From Paratissierella segnis (GTDB lineage Bacteria > Bacillota > Clostridia > Tissierellales > Tissierellaceae), in assembly GCF_014385195.1 (NCBI RefSeq), contig NZ_JACRTG010000008.1:124001-188000 (forward strand): a stretch of 64,000 nucleotides of DNA, written 5' to 3'. Shown one piece after another: positions 26,563-34,838 of the stretch (position 1 is the first letter of the stretch; each line of letters starts with the position of its first letter). Below the pieces are notes generated by a model. The model saw only the letters and a program-made list of their open reading frames with translations, made no database searches and was not told the DNA's origin. Both the position numbers and the translations under genes were made by a program.

Positions 26563-27900
26563 ATGCAAATGTTAATCTTATTTGGGTTTATATTATCATT
26601 TATTATACTGATTTTTGTTGCAATAAAAGGGCTGTATATTGGATACGGTATATCATTAAGTTTTTTAATATTTGCAGCTATATCCCTAAAGTTGGGAAAA
26701 TCGTTCAAAGAAATTGGACAAACTGCATTAACAGGAGGGAAAAAGGCTTTTGTTGTGCTTAAGGTTTTTATGCTTATAGGACTTGTCACTGCTTCGTGGC
26801 TAATTGCAGGGACAATTCCTTCAATAGTATATTACTGTATGAAAATTTTAAATCCGAGTTTTTTTATACTATTCGCATTTTTGGCAACATCTATGGTTGG
26901 TTATATTCTTGGAACATCTATGGGTGTTGCAAGTACAATAGGGATTGTACTTATGATAATGGCAAGAGGCGGAGATATTAATTTGAATCTTATAGCGGGA
27001 GCGATACTTTCAGGTTGTTATTTTGGAGATAGAACATCGCCAATGTCTTCCAGTGCTGCGCTTGTAGCAAATCAAACCGGAGTGGAATTTTATCCTATGC
27101 TAAAAGGCTTTAGAAGGACTACATATATACCGTTTTTAATAGTTTCACTTATATATCTTATATTATCCTTATCAAACCCATTAAATAATGTAGATAGCAA
27201 TATATTAACGGAAATTAAAGATAATTTTACTGTCAACTACATAGTGCTGTTGCCTGCAATAGTAATGCTAATTCTAAGCATATTTCAAATTAATGTAAAG
27301 AAGTCCATGGTAATAAGTATTATTACCGGGGTAATTATGGCTCTAATAGTTCAAGGGGCATCTTTTGTTGATATAATAAAAACACTGATATTTGGATTTA
27401 GAATGGAGCCTGACAATCCTTTAGCAAATATTATAAAGGGCGGCGGATTGATATCAATGCTAAAAGCATGTTTTGTAGTATTTGTATCATGCTCAATGGC
27501 AGGATTATTTGAAGGGATGGATTTATTTAATAGAATTGGGAATTTATTTAGAAATGTCCATACAAGAGCTAAAATTTTTATGGCAACAGGGATTACAGCG
27601 TTTATAAGCGCTTGTTTTGGCGGAAATCAATCTATTGCGATTGTTATGACCAGTGAAATCATGAAAAAAGTATATGAGGATAACAAAATTGAGCATTATG
27701 AACTGGCCATAGATTTAGCCAATACTGCAGTACTTTTTGCAGCAATAATACCTTGGAATATTGCATGTCTGATCCCTGCCAATGCTTTGGATGTGCATCC
27801 GGCATCAATAGTGCCTTATTCATTCTATTTATTTATACCTTTCATATATAATTATATTAAATTACATATTAAATTAGGATTTAGTTGTAGTAACTCTTAA
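26563..27900 (+). CDS. NhaC-family Na+/H+ antiporter
   Basis: A 445-residue membrane protein with about eleven helices and the NhaC hallmark GDRTSPMSSSAALVA near 152-166, plus GGGLISMLKACFVVFVSCSMAG and AFISACFGGNQSIAIVM. Family members exchange Na+ for H+ and some (MleN-like) exchange malate for lactate with Na+. Adjacent Na+-type ATP synthase genes suggest an active Na+ cycle. It is 82 bases after citX and may be co-transcribed; an organic-acid exchange role is possible but not shown. Confidence 0.9.
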   Translation: MQMLILFGFILSFIILIFVAIKGLYIGYGISLSFLIFAAISLKLGKSFKEIGQTALTGGKKAFVVLKVFMLIGLVTASWLIAGTIPSIVYYCMKILNPSFFILFAFLATSMVGYILGTSMGVASTIGIVLMIMARGGDINLNLIAGAILSGCYFGDRTSPMSSSAALVANQTGVEFYPMLKGFRRTTYIPFLIVSLIYLILSLSNPLNNVDSNILTEIKDNFTVNYIVLLPAIVMLILSIFQINVKKSMVISIITGVIMALIVQGASFVDIIKTLIFGFRMEPDNPLANIIKGGGLISMLKACFVVFVSCSMAGLFEGMDLFNRIGNLFRNVHTRAKIFMATGITAFISACFGGNQSIAIVMTSEIMKKVYEDNKIEHYELAIDLANTAVLFAAIIPWNIACLIPANALDVHPASIVPYSFYLFIPFIYNYIKLHIKLGFSCSNS

Positions 27901-27955
27901 CCACTTTTTTGCATAGTATATAGTGCATAGAATAATGAAAGAAAGGTGGTTATTA

Positions 27956-29578
27956 ATGTACGACTATAATGAATTATCAGGTAATTGTAATTGTCCTTCG
28001 GGCAGTTTTTCCTACACAATCAAATCAGGGGACACATTGTATTTATTGGCTAAAAGATATAATACAACGGTAGAAGCAATTAAGAAATTGAATCCGGGTA
28101 TCAATCCAAACAATCTGCAGATAGGTCAGAAAATATGTATACCTGGTTCAACTACTCCAACTCCTCCTCCACCGCCAACAAGATGCCCATCAGGGTCGTT
28201 TGCTTATACAATCAAATCAGGGGATACATTATACCTATTAGCAATTAGGTATAATACAACAGTAGAAGCAATTATGAGGTTAAATCCCGGAATAGATCCA
28301 ATGAATTTGCAAATTGGTCAAGTGATTTGTATACCAAGTTCAACTCCACCGCCAACAAGGTGCCCGTCAGGAACCTTTGAGTATACAATAAAAGCAGGTG
28401 ACACATTATTTGAATTGGCAAATAGGTTCAATACAACAGTACAGGCAATAATGGCAGTAAATCCCGGGATAGATCCAAACAATCTAAGAGTAGGTCAAGT
28501 AATCTGTATACCGGAAGTAACCCCGCCGCCAACAAGGTGCCCGTCAGGAACCTTTGAGTATACAATAAGAGCAGGAGACACGCTATTTGAATTGGCGAAT
28601 AGATTCAATACAACAGTGCAGGCAATAATGGCAGTAAATCCCGGAATAGATCCGAGTAATCTAAGAGTAGGTCAAGTAATCTGTATACCGGAAGTAACTC
28701 CACCGCCAATGAGATGTCCGATGGGAACCTTTGAGTATACAATAAGAGCAGGAGACACATTATTTGAATTAGCCATGAGATTCAATACAACAGTGCAAGC
28801 AATAATGGCAGTAAATCCCGGGATAGATCCGAGTAATCTAAGAGTAGGTCAAGTAATCTGTATACCGGAAGTAACCCCACCGCCAACTAGATGTCCGATG
28901 GGAACCTTTGAGTATACAATAAGAGCAGGAGACACATTATTTGGATTAGCAAATAGATTTAACACAACAGTGCAGGCAATAATGGCAGTAAATCCCGGAA
29001 TAGATCCAAACAATCTAAGAGTAGGTCAAATAATTTGTATACCGGAAGTAACCCCACCGCCAATGAGATGTCCGATGGGAACCTTTGAGTATACAATAAG
29101 AGCAGGAGACACGCTATTTGGATTAGCAAATAGATTCAATACAACAGCGCAAGCAATAATGGCAGTAAATCCCGGGATAGATCCAAACAATCTAAGAGTA
29201 GGTCAAATAATCTGTATACCGGAAGTAACCCCACCGCCAACAAGGTGCCCGTCAGGAAGCTTTGAGTATACAGTAAGAGCAGGGGACACATTATACGAAT
29301 TAGCCAAAAGATTCAATACAACGGTAGAAGCGATAATGTCAATAAATATGGGATTGGATCCATGTAATCTAAAAATAGGTCAGGTAATTTGTATACCTAA
29401 AGCTATGCCTCCGGAATGTGATGGAATGTATTATGTTGTTAGAGCAGGAGATACACTATATTCAATAGCCAATATGTTTAATGTAAGCTTGGCTGATTTA
29501 ATGGCTGCAAATCCAGGGGTTGATCCTAACAATCTAAGAGTAGGTCAAATGCTTTGTATACCAAAACCAAAATGTTAA
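27956..29578 (+). CDS. Nine-LysM repeat protein, no signal peptide
   Basis: A 540-residue protein built almost entirely of nine LysM peptidoglycan/chitin-binding modules of about 45 residues, each with the pattern YTIKxGDTLxxLAxRFNTTVxAI...NPGIDPNNLxxGQxICIP. They are joined by Pro-rich linkers such as TPPPTRCPSGTF. Repeats 3-7 are nearly identical. Each module carries about two cysteines. The chosen ATG at 27956 has GAAAGGTGG upstream; the frame opens earlier. There is no signal peptide or anchor, so it may reach the spore or cell wall by a mother-cell route, as LysM spore-coat proteins do; this is inference. Confidence 0.9.
   Translation: MYDYNELSGNCNCPSGSFSYTIKSGDTLYLLAKRYNTTVEAIKKLNPGINPNNLQIGQKICIPGSTTPTPPPPPTRCPSGSFAYTIKSGDTLYLLAIRYNTTVEAIMRLNPGIDPMNLQIGQVICIPSSTPPPTRCPSGTFEYTIKAGDTLFELANRFNTTVQAIMAVNPGIDPNNLRVGQVICIPEVTPPPTRCPSGTFEYTIRAGDTLFELANRFNTTVQAIMAVNPGIDPSNLRVGQVICIPEVTPPPMRCPMGTFEYTIRAGDTLFELAMRFNTTVQAIMAVNPGIDPSNLRVGQVICIPEVTPPPTRCPMGTFEYTIRAGDTLFGLANRFNTTVQAIMAVNPGIDPNNLRVGQIICIPEVTPPPMRCPMGTFEYTIRAGDTLFGLANRFNTTAQAIMAVNPGIDPNNLRVGQIICIPEVTPPPTRCPSGSFEYTVRAGDTLYELAKRFNTTVEAIMSINMGLDPCNLKIGQVICIPKAMPPECDGMYYVVRAGDTLYSIANMFNVSLADLMAANPGVDPNNLRVGQMLCIPKPKC
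28343..29260 (+). repeat. Tandem DNA repeat encoding LysM modules
   Basis: About five consecutive units of 177 bases within the LysM gene are close to identical at the DNA level, including synonymous positions (for example recurring ATCCGGAAGTAACC-type linkers). This signals recent duplication or gene conversion and predicts length variation among strains. Confidence 0.85.
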
Positions 29579-29579
29579 T

Positions 29580-29612
29580 ATAATAAGCCTCCTTTTGGGG
29601 GCTTATTTTTTG
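29580..29612 (+). terminator. Terminator of the LysM gene
   Basis: AATAAGCCTCC and GGGGGCTTATTTTTTG form a stem with a TTTT loop and a T-tract directly after the stop codon. Confidence 0.85.
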
Positions 29613-29693
29613 TAATTGTATTGTAAATACTTTATTTAATTAGTATGATAAAATTAGGGTATAAAAGAATATAATGTGAAAGAAGGGAAACAA

Positions 29694-30653
29694 ATGAAAA
29701 AAAGATTAATATTCTTAACTATACTGGCAATGGTACTGACAGGGATCTTATCAGGTTGTAAGAAAAAGGCACCTGCACAGGAATCTGATCCTACACAGGC
29801 TAATAAAGGAATAGTCGAAGTTGATGAAGACGAAAAGGAAAAAATTATTAAAGAATTCGATAATATCGTGGAAAAGCATGAAGATTTAGAAGATATAGTA
29901 GCATATGTGAATCAAAATATAGGAAAAGTGGACGAGCTAAATGCCAACGATATGATAGATACATTGGAAAAGACTTTGGAAATAAATCTTGATGATGTTT
30001 TTGATAGAATACTTGCTACTGATAAGAAAAATGAATTGATGGAGATTGCAGGTACACAAATTAATTTTCCCGAAGATAAAATTGGAGAGATAAAGAATAA
30101 AAAGTTAAAAACAGAGATAACAAAAATATATAATAGCAAACTAAAACTTGTAAATTTGGAAGGTGCTTTTTATCCAATTATAGATTATGCAAAATTCAGC
30201 GAATATAACGGTTTTGTTTCTGAAGAGTGGAGAGATTATCTATCGCTTAAGGCATTTGACTCGGATGATATTCCATTTGTAGATGGGTCAATTAGAATCC
30301 CTTTTGATTCACTTGCAGATAGGATATTGAAAACCGAAAATTTCTTAAACAAATTTATCGATGGTCCCAGACAAGAAGAAATACTTGATCAATATGAACA
30401 GAAACTATCAGCATATATGAAAGGCTTAGACAATACAGCTATATATGACGGAAATAATACAAAATTAATATTTGATGATGTGATGGACAGCTATGATAAG
30501 CTATCAAAGGTAGATGGATATATAACACCTACTATCGTATATAAATATATTGAAGTAATTAAAGAAAATAAAGGCGTAATAGATGAAAATGTATTTAAAG
30601 AAGCCGATAAATTTATAGCTGAAGCAGTTGAGATGTTGAAAGAGTTTAAATAA
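29694..30653 (+). CDS. Putative lipoprotein of unknown function
   Basis: A 319-residue exported lipoprotein: signal helix KRLIFLTILAMVLTGI and lipobox LSGC with Cys22, followed by a Lys/Ala/Glu-rich linker. The remainder is acidic and mostly helical with no recognised domain; it includes a KLSKVDGYITPTIVYKYI segment. The ATG at 29694 has GAAAGAAGGG upstream; the in-frame ATG-like start at 29676 would spoil the signal peptide. It is probably attached to the outer face of the membrane. I do not recognise a function. The next gene (DJ-1-like) follows by 15 bases and may be in the same transcript. Confidence 0.75.
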   Translation: MKKRLIFLTILAMVLTGILSGCKKKAPAQESDPTQANKGIVEVDEDEKEKIIKEFDNIVEKHEDLEDIVAYVNQNIGKVDELNANDMIDTLEKTLEINLDDVFDRILATDKKNELMEIAGTQINFPEDKIGEIKNKKLKTEITKIYNSKLKLVNLEGAFYPIIDYAKFSEYNGFVSEEWRDYLSLKAFDSDDIPFVDGSIRIPFDSLADRILKTENFLNKFIDGPRQEEILDQYEQKLSAYMKGLDNTAIYDGNNTKLIFDDVMDSYDKLSKVDGYITPTIVYKYIEVIKENKGVIDENVFKEADKFIAEAVEMLKEFK

Positions 30654-30668
30654 GAGGGAGGGATTATT

Positions 30669-31226
30669 ATGACCAAGGTAATTGTATTATTGGCTGAAGG
30701 TTTTGAAGAGGTAGAGGCTTTAACACCTGTTGATTATCTAAGGAGAATGGGTGTTGAAGTAGATATGGTGGCTCTGACTGAGAATTTGATCGTTGAAGGA
30801 GCCCACGGCATAAAGATAATAGCAAATAAACAAATCGATGAAATTTTAGATTATGATAACTATAACGGAGTGATCATACCGGGAGGATTACCCGGGGCTA
30901 CAAATCTAAGGGATGATGACAGAGTAATCAAATTGGTTAAAGAATTCAACGAGAAAAAACGACTGGTAGCAGCTATATGTGCAGGTCCTATAGTACTTGC
31001 AAGAGCAGGGATTATAAAAGGAAAGTACGTAACCTCCTATCCCGGATTTGAAAAAGATTTGCAAGATGGGAAATATAAGGAAGATATTGTAGTGCAAGAT
31101 GGTAATATAATTACGGCCAGGGGTCCGGCTATTGCAGTATATTTTGCCATTAGAATATCAGAGTATTTACAAGGTAAAGAAAAAGCAGAAGAGCTTAAAA
31201 AATCTATATTGTTGGATTTAGTTTAA
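30669..31226 (+). CDS. DJ-1/PfpI/YajL family protein
   Basis: A 185-residue class I glutamine-amidotransferase-like fold. The nucleophile elbow AAICAGP has Cys104, with a glutamate (Glu13) in AEGFEEVEALTP that pairs with it in DJ-1 proteins. The family includes deglycase/chaperone and stress proteins; the exact activity here is unknown. GAGGGAGGG precedes the ATG. It follows the lipoprotein gene and ends at a strong terminator. Confidence 0.9.
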   Translation: MTKVIVLLAEGFEEVEALTPVDYLRRMGVEVDMVALTENLIVEGAHGIKIIANKQIDEILDYDNYNGVIIPGGLPGATNLRDDDRVIKLVKEFNEKKRLVAAICAGPIVLARAGIIKGKYVTSYPGFEKDLQDGKYKEDIVVQDGNIITARGPAIAVYFAIRISEYLQGKEKAEELKKSILLDLV

Positions 31227-31242
31227 AATAAAGAGATAGAGT

Positions 31243-31270
31243 AAAAAGGGGGCTTTACCCTCTTTTTTTA
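31243..31270 (+). terminator. Terminator after the DJ-1 gene
   Basis: AAAAAGGGGG and CCCTCTTTTTTT make a short GC-rich stem (loop CTTTA) followed by a T-run. Confidence 0.8.
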
Positions 31271-31438
31271 TGTCCATAGCTCGCCCCTAACAACTCTTAG
31301 TTCTTACCTATTCACTATCTTTAAAACCGGAGATCCTTCGAAAGCAGTGCTTATACTGTCCGTCTTACCCTTAGACTACAAAGGGTACACGGCAGGACGA
31401 CCCAAGGGTAGATTGTGAATTGTGAATTGTGAATTGTC
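31271..31438. repeat. Intergenic mosaic repeat, type 1
   Basis: Fills most of the 348-base gap before the LCP gene. It has the core GGAGATCCTTCGAAAGCAGT, then ACCCTTAGACTACAAAGGGT and GGCAGGACGACCCAAGGGT modules (both hairpin-forming), and ends with heptamer steps of the type ATTGTGA. Similar copies are at 54.1 and 57.4 kb. Confidence 0.85.
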
Positions 31439-31573
31439 TTGTATCCATATTGTAAACTAAAAAAGTTGATTTTTAATTGTAATTCTATCTTTTTTATAGT
31501 ATTATTTAATAAGTACGTAAAAGCAGGGGTTATTCTTTCGTTACCCCTTGGCATAAAAAGAAGAGGTGTAGTT

Positions 31574-32512
31574 ATGAAAAAAAAGTTTATCGTTGCCTTT
31601 TTAGCATCCTTAGTATGCTTTACATTATTATATTCGACGGTATTAAGCTCGGTTTTTAACAGGCCTGCATCAGCTGTCACAGATGATCCAAATGATTTAA
31701 ACAATGAAACTAGCGATATTAATCCAAAGGTTAAAGATGAGATATTGTTTTTATTATTAGGTGTAGATGCACAAAGTGTAAAGAAATCAAAGGGAACACG
31801 TACGGATACAATGATGCTTACAAAGGTAAATTTTGAAACCGGTGAAATAAATATTTTATCGATACCAAGAGATACAAGGGTATATGTTAATGGCAAACAA
31901 GATAAGATAAATGCGGCACATGCTTATGGGGGAGCTGATTTGACATTAGAAACAGTAAATGATTTCTTAGGGTTGGATATAGATTATTATGTAAAAATTG
32001 ATTATAATATTGTTCAGGAAGTCGTAGAGAAGATTGGCGGAGTTACAATAGATGTACCATTTGATATGAAATATAAGGATCCAACAGCTAAGCCACCGCT
32101 TGATATAAATATTAAGAAGGGTGTTCAAACATTAGATGGAAAAAATGCGCATGATTTCTTAAGGTGGAGACACAACAACTCTTATACCGTAGGCTATAAG
32201 GACGGGGATGTCGGCAGAATTAAAGCTCAGCAATATTTTATGAAGGAGCTTGTAAAGCAAACCTTAAAACCCAAAAATCTGCTTAAATTGCCTGGCTTAA
32301 TAGAAGCATACTTCACTAATGTTGAAACCAATATTCCATTGGGGACAATGCTTAAAGCTGCAGCATCAGCAAACAAAATAGATACGGAAAAAATGGTAAC
32401 AGAGACTGTGCCCGGTGAAGGGAAGTATATTGGCGATATAAGTTACTATATATATGACAGGGAGAAAATAGATATTTTAGTAAATGAGATGTTTGAAAAC
32501 TACCTAAATTAG
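31574..32512 (+). CDS. LytR-CpsA-Psr (LCP) family cell-wall polymer ligase
   Basis: A 312-residue membrane-anchored enzyme that attaches secondary polymers (teichoic or capsule type) to peptidoglycan. A single N-terminal membrane helix (FIVAFLASLVCFTLLYSTVL) is followed by the LCP domain with the basic residues GTRTDTMML and SIPRDTRVYV, later RWRHNN. The ATG at 31574 with AAGAGGTG is chosen; the frame extends 45 codons upstream into repeat DNA without a ribosome site. Length is typical for short LCP proteins. Confidence 0.92.
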   Translation: MKKKFIVAFLASLVCFTLLYSTVLSSVFNRPASAVTDDPNDLNNETSDINPKVKDEILFLLLGVDAQSVKKSKGTRTDTMMLTKVNFETGEINILSIPRDTRVYVNGKQDKINAAHAYGGADLTLETVNDFLGLDIDYYVKIDYNIVQEVVEKIGGVTIDVPFDMKYKDPTAKPPLDINIKKGVQTLDGKNAHDFLRWRHNNSYTVGYKDGDVGRIKAQQYFMKELVKQTLKPKNLLKLPGLIEAYFTNVETNIPLGTMLKAAASANKIDTEKMVTETVPGEGKYIGDISYYIYDREKIDILVNEMFENYLN

Positions 32513-32565
32513 GATTCTTTACATTGTATTAAAAATAAAGTATTATATTAGTATACCTTAATAAT

Positions 32566-32612
32566 AACGAGATAACCTCGTTGAAACGGTGTTTGAGATA
32601 ACTGAAAGTAGT
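32566..32612 (+). promoter_or_regulatory. Hairpin leader element upstream of fni
   Basis: ACGAG (32567-32571) and CTCGT (32577-32581) form a small stem followed at once by TGAAAC. A similar stem-plus-TGAAAC arrangement stands before the second yaaQ-like gene at 60.1 kb. The function is unknown; it may be a transcript leader structure. Confidence 0.35.
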
Positions 32613-32648
32613 TTCGTGGATGCTTAAAACATTAGAAGAGGTGTAATA

Positions 32649-33659
32649 ATGAGAAGGGCAAGAAAAAGAGAACATATTGAAAATTATTTAATGACATCTT
32701 TTAAAGGAGATAACTTGCTGGGCGATGTTTATTTAGAGCACAATGCATTACCTAATTTGAGTTTTGATGATATTGATACAAGAACACTCTTTTTAGGGAA
32801 AACAATCGATTATCCTATTTTAATCAACGCAATGACGGGTGGAGCCGACTTTTCCCAAGAAATAAATAGAGATTTGGCTACTTTGGCAAAAGAATTTAAT
32901 ATTCCAATGGCAGTAGGCTCTCAAACAATCGCATTAGAGGAAGAAGATAGTCGGGAATCATTTAAAATAGTAAAAGAGATAATTGGTGATGATGGAATAG
33001 TTATAAGCAATTTAAATGGACAAGCAAGCGTAGATGATGCAAGAAATGCTATAGAATTGATTGATTCCGACGCGCTTCAAATTCACTTGAATCCTGCTCA
33101 GGAACTCGCAATGGAAGAAGGAGACAGGAATTTCGTTGGAGTTTCAGACAATATAAAAAGCATATTGGACAATATTGATAAGCCAATAATCATAAAAGAA
33201 GTGGGATTTGGCATATCCAAAGATGTTGCCAAGACATTATATGATATAGGTGTTAGAAATATTGACGTTGCAGGCTATGGTGGCACAAATTTTATGGAAA
33301 TAGAAAATCTGCGAAATCCTGCAATAGATTTAACTGAGCTTTATTCTTGGGGAATACCCACTGCGGTAGCATTGATTAATTTAAGACAATTGCCCAATGA
33401 TTTAAACATTATATCCAGCGGTGGAATAAGAAGTGGTATGGATGTAGCAAAATCTATAGTATTGGGTGCTAATATATCCGGTATTAGCGGAGAACTGCTA
33501 TCATATCTTGTTCATGGCGGCTATACAAACGCAAAGGCATATTTAGAGGATATAATATATAAGATGAGAATGATAATGTTGTTATTAGGCAAGAGAGATA
33601 TTGAAGAATTAAAAAAGACCAATTATAAGGTCACTGGGAAATTAAAGGATTTAATATAA
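32649..33659 (+). CDS. fni: Type 2 isopentenyl-diphosphate isomerase
   Basis: A 336-residue FMN-dependent TIM-barrel enzyme that interconverts isopentenyl and dimethylallyl diphosphates in isoprenoid synthesis. Typical segments are RKREHIENYL at the N-terminus, LINAMTGG, VGSQ, QIHLNPAQELAMEEGDR and the IKEVGFGIS and VAGYGGTNF phosphate/FMN loops. GAAGAGGTG precedes the ATG. It stands alone between a small hairpin leader and a terminator. Confidence 0.94.
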   Translation: MRRARKREHIENYLMTSFKGDNLLGDVYLEHNALPNLSFDDIDTRTLFLGKTIDYPILINAMTGGADFSQEINRDLATLAKEFNIPMAVGSQTIALEEEDSRESFKIVKEIIGDDGIVISNLNGQASVDDARNAIELIDSDALQIHLNPAQELAMEEGDRNFVGVSDNIKSILDNIDKPIIIKEVGFGISKDVAKTLYDIGVRNIDVAGYGGTNFMEIENLRNPAIDLTELYSWGIPTAVALINLRQLPNDLNIISSGGIRSGMDVAKSIVLGANISGISGELLSYLVHGGYTNAKAYLEDIIYKMRMIMLLLGKRDIEELKKTNYKVTGKLKDLI

Positions 33660-33668
33660 AACAAGGAT

Positions 33669-33717
33669 AGAATCCCCTTTATCACTATGTTATACTGTTG
33701 TGAGAGGGGGATTTTTT
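33669..33717 (+). terminator. Terminator of fni
   Basis: GAATCCCC near 33670 pairs with GGGGGATTTTTT ending at 33717. The distal arm coincides with the ribosome-site region of the decayed ABC gene that follows. Confidence 0.65.
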
Positions 33718-34838
33718 ATGCTAAAAACTATTGGATTTTTATTTAAAAAGATTAAACAATATGATGTACTGATGATACCCATAATGATTATTTATACGAT
33801 TCTTTCTGCAATTAATCAGATGGATACAGGTATGACTCAGTTAAAAAGTTAGGGATTAAAGCCGCTAAAATAGGATTACAAGACATTGAGAAGAAGTCCA
33901 ATCTAGATTTATTGGAAAGAGGAAAACAAGGAACTCATGATATAATGTCCTTTACAGAGACTATTTCAAACATGACAGCTTCTTTGATTACTATTATTAT
34001 GGTAATAACTATATTGGTAAAAAATGATTGGAGATTGATAATAGTTGTCCTATTATGTAATATAGCTACAATTCCGTGTTTTAATAAGATTAGAGATTTG
34101 GATATAGATAATGCAAAGAGGGGAATTCCTGAAAACAGAGCTTATAGGTATTTAGTTTCAGTTTCAACAGATTTTCGCTTTGCAAAGGATTTAAGAATAT
34201 ATAGAGGAGATAAATTTTTTCTAAAAAAGGCAGAAGATACTATGGATAAAATACTCCATATAAATCATGAATATTTTACTAAGAATGGTATTTGGAATGG
34301 GTTTGCGCAATCTATTGTACAAATCCAATTAACCCTAACATTTATAATACTGGGCTTTAGCCTATTGACAGCCAAAATAACGGTTGGTACATTTACAATG
34401 CTTTATGGTGCCAGCAATCAATTAGGAAGGTCATTTAATAGTTTGATTCAAGGATATACAGATTTGATTACATTAAGTGTTAATTTAGATCCCTATTATG
34501 AATTTCTAAATATTGCTGAAATAGGAAAAGAGGGAGAAAAGTTTAGCCAATCTTTAATTAAACCTGTTTCTCTAACCTTTGAAGATGTTACCTTCCGATA
34601 TCCAACTGCTGAAGAGGATATATTGAAAAATGTAAGTTTTCATATATATCCCGGGGAAACATTAGCAATTGTTGGGAAGAATGGGGCAGGTAAGACCACC
34701 TTAATAAAATTATTATGTAGATTATACAAGCCGCAAAAAGGAAGAATATTAATAAATGGAATGGATATTGAGTCGCCTATATCTCTACAGCGCAGCATAT
34801 GCGCTACGCTGCAGCTAGGCGAATTTTGTCCGCCTTAA
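33718..34838 (+). pseudogene. Decayed ABC transporter (fused membrane/ATPase)
   Basis: Remnant of an ABC exporter half-transporter with membrane domain and ATPase. It starts with a ribosome site GAGAGGGGG and 44 codons, then a stop at 33850. The frame shifts by about 33830 and continues (SVKKLGIKAAKIGLQDIEKK) to the main piece at 33912-34838. The missing sequence between these parts, the first helices, shows an internal deletion. The ATPase has Walker A GKNGAGKTT, but the gene ends soon after, before the signature and Walker B, where the sequence changes at about 34790. The convergent DUF2207 gene ends within the same bases. Not functional. Confidence 0.85.

Noticed and set aside
28343..29260. 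Regular repeats that could suggest a CRISPR array
   Set aside because: The repeats are coding LysM units of 177 bases in frame through a 540-residue protein; no 24-40 base repeat/spacer pattern and no cas genes exist.
31439..31573. Upstream extension of the LCP protein by 45 codons
   Set aside because: It runs from the edge of repeat DNA, has no ribosome site and would put a non-signal sequence before the membrane helix; ATG 31574 has AAGAGGTG.
31351..31896. 181-residue minus-strand open frame across the repeat and LCP gene
   Set aside because: It reads repeat DNA and then the antisense of the LCP gene; translated repeats commonly create such frames.
32566..32640. Hammerhead-type self-cleaving ribozyme
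   Set aside because: TGAAAC is present after a stem, but the CTGATGA core needed for a hammerhead is absent here and at 60.1 kb.
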